The notes beneath the pieces were generated by a model. The model was not told the DNA's origin. It worked only from the letters and a program-made list of their open reading frames with translations, and searched no databases. From assembly GCA_016929465.1 (NCBI GenBank), contig JAFGIT010000049.1, positions 1-7,633 of the forward strand: a DNA stretch of 7,633 nucleotides, in the 5' to 3' direction. A program made the translations under genes and the position numbers. The DNA comes from JAFGIT01 sp016929465 [NCBI: Candidatus Coatesbacteria bacterium] (GTDB lineage: Bacteria; B130-G9). This document shows, in pieces, positions 5,851 through 7,633 of the stretch. How positions within the stretch are numbered: position 1 is the stretch's first letter; every line of letters starts with the position of its first letter.

Positions 5851-7237
5851 TGCTCTCCCCCTCTGCCTCGAAGTACTCGTGAACTGCACGCTTAAAGCTA
5901 TTCCCGCGGTCTCGGAAATCGGCGAACATGTCAAAGCTGCTGCAGCCCGGAGAAAGGAGCACAACGTCGCCGCTTTCGGCCAGGTCTATTGCCATCGCGA
6001 CAATCTCATCGATGCCGCCGCGAGTTACGAGAACTGTCAGCTCGTCCTCGAGCGCCGACTCTATCTTGGATGCCGCCTCGCCAATCGCTATGACCGTCTT
6101 GACGCTGCCCTTGTCTCCCTTGAAGAAATCCCTGTAATTGCATCCCTTATCCTTGCCGCCCGCGATCAAGATGACCGGCGCATCGAACGCACATATTGCC
6201 TTCGATACAGAGAGCGCATTCGTAGCGTGGGAGTCATCGACGAACCTGATTCCCCGGAATTCGGCGAAGAGCTCGAGTGTGTGTGGAGCGAGTTCGAAGC
6301 CTTCCAACGCTTCCTTTATTGATTCGGCGGACGCTCCCGCGTTGATGGCCATGGCCGTCGCCGCGGTCACGTTCTCGACATTGTGAAGGCCCGCAAGCGG
6401 GATGTCGGACCGATTGAATAGAGCTGTGGTCCTCCCATCGGCTGCAAGGACTATCTGGCCCTCTTGAAGAAACACCCCATTTACTCCACCGGGATTCACT
6501 GCCCCGAAGAGGATCCTCGATGACGCCCTTGCCTGGGTCAGCTCCAATAGCTTCGCGTCCCCGCCATTCACGACGAGTATGTCTCCTGCCCTCTGATTCT
6601 CGAAAATGCGGAGCTTCGCAGCATAGTATTCATCCAGGCTGGGATGACGGTCGAGATGGTCTATGTCGAGGTTGGTTATGCACGCAATGTGGGGGCAGAA
6701 CGTTCGGACGGTCTCGAGCTGGAAGCTACTCACCTCGGCGACCACTTTCGCGGTTGCAGGCAAGGTCAAAACCTTGTCGCACAAAGGCTCATTGGGCAGA
6801 TTTCCACCCATGATTGTTTCGAATCCTGCGGTAGAGAGCATTCGATGAAGCAATCTGGTCGTGGTTGACTTCCCCTTGGTTCCGGTTATCGCGAGGAACT
6901 CCGCATCACTTATCATATATGAGAGCTCCAGCTCACCTATGATGCAGGCGCCGGCAGCACGGGCCTTTGACAAGGGATCGATCTCAACCGGGATCCCGGG
7001 GCTCACAACGACCATCTCAGCAGCGCACATCGTCTCGCTGGGTGCATCACCTAAATGAGTCGCTATACCAACTGCCCTCAGGGCCGCAGCTCGTTCCTGA
7101 AGTGTCTGGTTATCGCCTTGGTCAACGACCGTCACTGCGGCTCCCAGGTGCGATAGCGTCAAAGACGCGGCACGGCCTGACGCGCCGAGCCCGAATACGA
7201 CCACCCTCATGCCATGGAAATCGCCGTTAAAGCGCAT
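5834..7237 (-). CDS. murD: UDP-N-acetylmuramoyl-L-alanine--D-glutamate ligase MurD
   Basis: MurD uses ATP to add D-Glu to UDP-MurNAc-L-Ala in the cytoplasm. The 467 residues cover all three Mur-ligase domains. The N-terminal UDP-binding fold has MRVVVFGLGASGRAA (10-24). The central ATPase domain has GTKGKSTTT (119-127), AEVSSFQLE (167-175), NLDIDHLDRHPSLDEYYAAK (189-208) and LAGLHNVENVTAA (281-293); K208 aligns with the lysine that is carbamylated in this family. The C-terminal domain has FVDDSHATN (332-340), VILIAGGKDKG (355-365) and LLSPGCSSFDMF (427-438), which is diagnostic for MurD. The ATG at 7237 has GAGGG seven bases upstream and sits at the usual distance from the first glycine-rich loop. 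Two usually conserved positions differ: His337 where MurD has Lys in N/D-D-S-K-A-T-N, and Thr320 where Arg normally follows the conserved His (PHT instead of PHR). The end overlaps the preferred ftsW start by 17 bases. Confidence 0.97.
   Translation of the reverse strand: MRFNGDFHGMRVVVFGLGASGRAASLTLSHLGAAVTVVDQGDNQTLQERAAALRAVGIATHLGDAPSETMCAAEMVVVSPGIPVEIDPLSKARAAGACIIGELELSYMISDAEFLAITGTKGKSTTTRLLHRMLSTAGFETIMGGNLPNEPLCDKVLTLPATAKVVAEVSSFQLETVRTFCPHIACITNLDIDHLDRHPSLDEYYAAKLRIFENQRAGDILVVNGGDAKLLELTQARASSRILFGAVNPGGVNGVFLQEGQIVLAADGRTTALFNRSDIPLAGLHNVENVTAATAMAINAGASAESIKEALEGFELAPHTLELFAEFRGIRFVDDSHATNALSVSKAICAFDAPVILIAGGKDKGCNYRDFFKGDKGSVKTVIAIGEAASKIESALEDELTVLVTRGGIDEIVAMAIDLAESGDVVLLSPGCSSFDMFADFRDRGNSFKRAVHEYFEAEGESIEDTE
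5855..5863 (-). promoter_or_regulatory. Candidate ribosome binding site of ftsW inside the murD 3' end
   Basis: GAGGGGGAG ends four bases before the TTG at 5850; its GAGG part is nine bases away. It falls in codons for the acidic murD tail (EAEGES), so the purine run may be partly a by-product of Glu codons. It is the main reason for preferring TTG 5850 over ATG 5811. Confidence 0.45.
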
Positions 7238-7303
7238 CGGTGATCCCTCTCTCTAATTTGAGTGCCCATATCGCCTGCTTTTGCATCTGTCGTCTTCTGG
7301 CTT
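7238..7303 (-). other. Intergenic gap between mraY and murD
   Basis: This 66-base gap is the longest non-coding stretch in the window. Apart from the murD ribosome binding site (GAGGG at 7245-7249), I see no hairpin followed by a T run, no clear -35/-10 pair and no small reading frame with a ribosome binding site. It looks like a plain operon spacer, so mraY and murD are probably co-transcribed. Confidence 0.6.
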
Positions 7304-7633
7304 TCACTTTAGCTTCACCACGACGACCGCGATAAGGCTGAAGATGAAGGAGATGATCAGCATTCTTTGGACTACCTTCGCCTCGTGCCACCCTTTCAGC
7401 TCCAGGTGGTGATGGTAAGGAGCCATGAGGAAGACCCGCTTCCCAGTCGCCTTGAATCGAGAGACCTGCAATATCACGGACACCGCCTCGATGACGAATA
7501 TCCCGCCCAAAATGGGAAGAAGGAACTCCTGCTTGCTCAAAATCGCCACCGCCCCGATCGCACCGCCGATCGCCATCGACCCGGTGTCACCCATAAAGAC
7601 CTGTGCGGGGTACGAATTCCACCAGAGGAAGCC
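7304..7633 (-). CDS. mraY: Phospho-N-acetylmuramoyl-pentapeptide-transferase MraY, C-terminal part (5' end outside window)
   Basis: MraY moves phospho-MurNAc-pentapeptide from UDP to undecaprenyl phosphate, forming lipid I, in the inner membrane. The last 109 codons are visible, and the frame is open to the window edge. The fragment starts at [20 protein letters not shown] (1-20 of the fragment), the conserved cytoplasmic loop that holds a catalytic Asp in MGDxGS. A long hydrophobic segment follows (about 23-58), then the loop [19 protein letters not shown] (70-88) with the three-His motif that lines the active site. It ends with one membrane helix (about 91-107) and a short VKLK tail, as in other MraY proteins. 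The HHH-E-L-K-G-W motif separates MraY from the related WecA enzymes. MurD follows after 66 bases, the usual dcw order. Nothing in the visible part suggests damage. Confidence 0.97.
   Translation of the reverse strand, partial: GFLWWNSYPAQVFMGDTGSMAIGGAIGAVAILSKQEFLLPILGGIFVIEAVSVILQVSRFKATGKRVFLMAPYHHHLELKGWHEAKVVQRMLIISFIFSLIAVVVVKLK

Noticed and set aside
5851-5964. Upstream extension of the ftsW frame to an ATG at 5964
   Set aside because: It would overlap murD by more than 130 bases, across its conserved SPGCSSFD region. The extra residues do not resemble an FtsW N-terminus, and better start sites lie downstream.
5741-6322. A 193-codon open frame on the plus strand opposite murD and the start of ftsW
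   Set aside because: It lies wholly antisense to well-supported genes, has no recognisable domain or membrane pattern, and is expected from the codon use of the real genes.
7238-7303. A possible promoter or terminator in the mraY-murD gap
   Set aside because: No inverted repeat with a T run and no convincing -35/-10 pair could be found by eye on the minus strand.

Overview
The window is one tightly packed stretch of a bacterial division and cell wall (dcw) cluster. Every gene lies on the minus strand, so the operon reads from high to low coordinates: mraY (3' end only), murD, ftsW, murC, murB, ftsQ, ftsA, ftsZ (5' end only). The six internal genes look intact. Neighbouring genes are separated by 66 bases or less, and three junctions overlap or abut (murD/ftsW, ftsW/murC, murC/murB). 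I see no RNA gene, mobile element, repeat array, CRISPR or convincing terminator, and no gene-free stretch longer than 66 bases.

The genes share one task. MraY makes lipid I from UDP-MurNAc-pentapeptide. MurB completes UDP-MurNAc, MurC adds the first amino acid (L-Ala in most species) and MurD adds D-Glu. FtsW polymerises lipid II at the septum. FtsQ is part of the divisome complex that controls FtsW and its partner transpeptidase. FtsA anchors FtsZ to the membrane, and FtsZ forms the ring.

The organism is a peptidoglycan-making bacterium of moderate to fairly high GC that uses Shine-Dalgarno (SD) sites and at least one TTG start. The proteins match their families in every main motif but differ at several usually conserved positions. 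This fits a lineage distant from the standard model species, possibly an uncultured phylum, but I cannot name it. Compared with the textbook order, murG (normally between ftsW and murC) and ddl (often between murB and ftsQ) are absent, and murB is present next to murC.

I found no new system here. The points most worth a second look are the missing murG, the long FtsZ N-terminus with an altered glycine-rich loop, and several substitutions at conserved positions in MurD, MurC and MurB. A 10-base motif is also shared by the ftsQ and ftsA translation starts.
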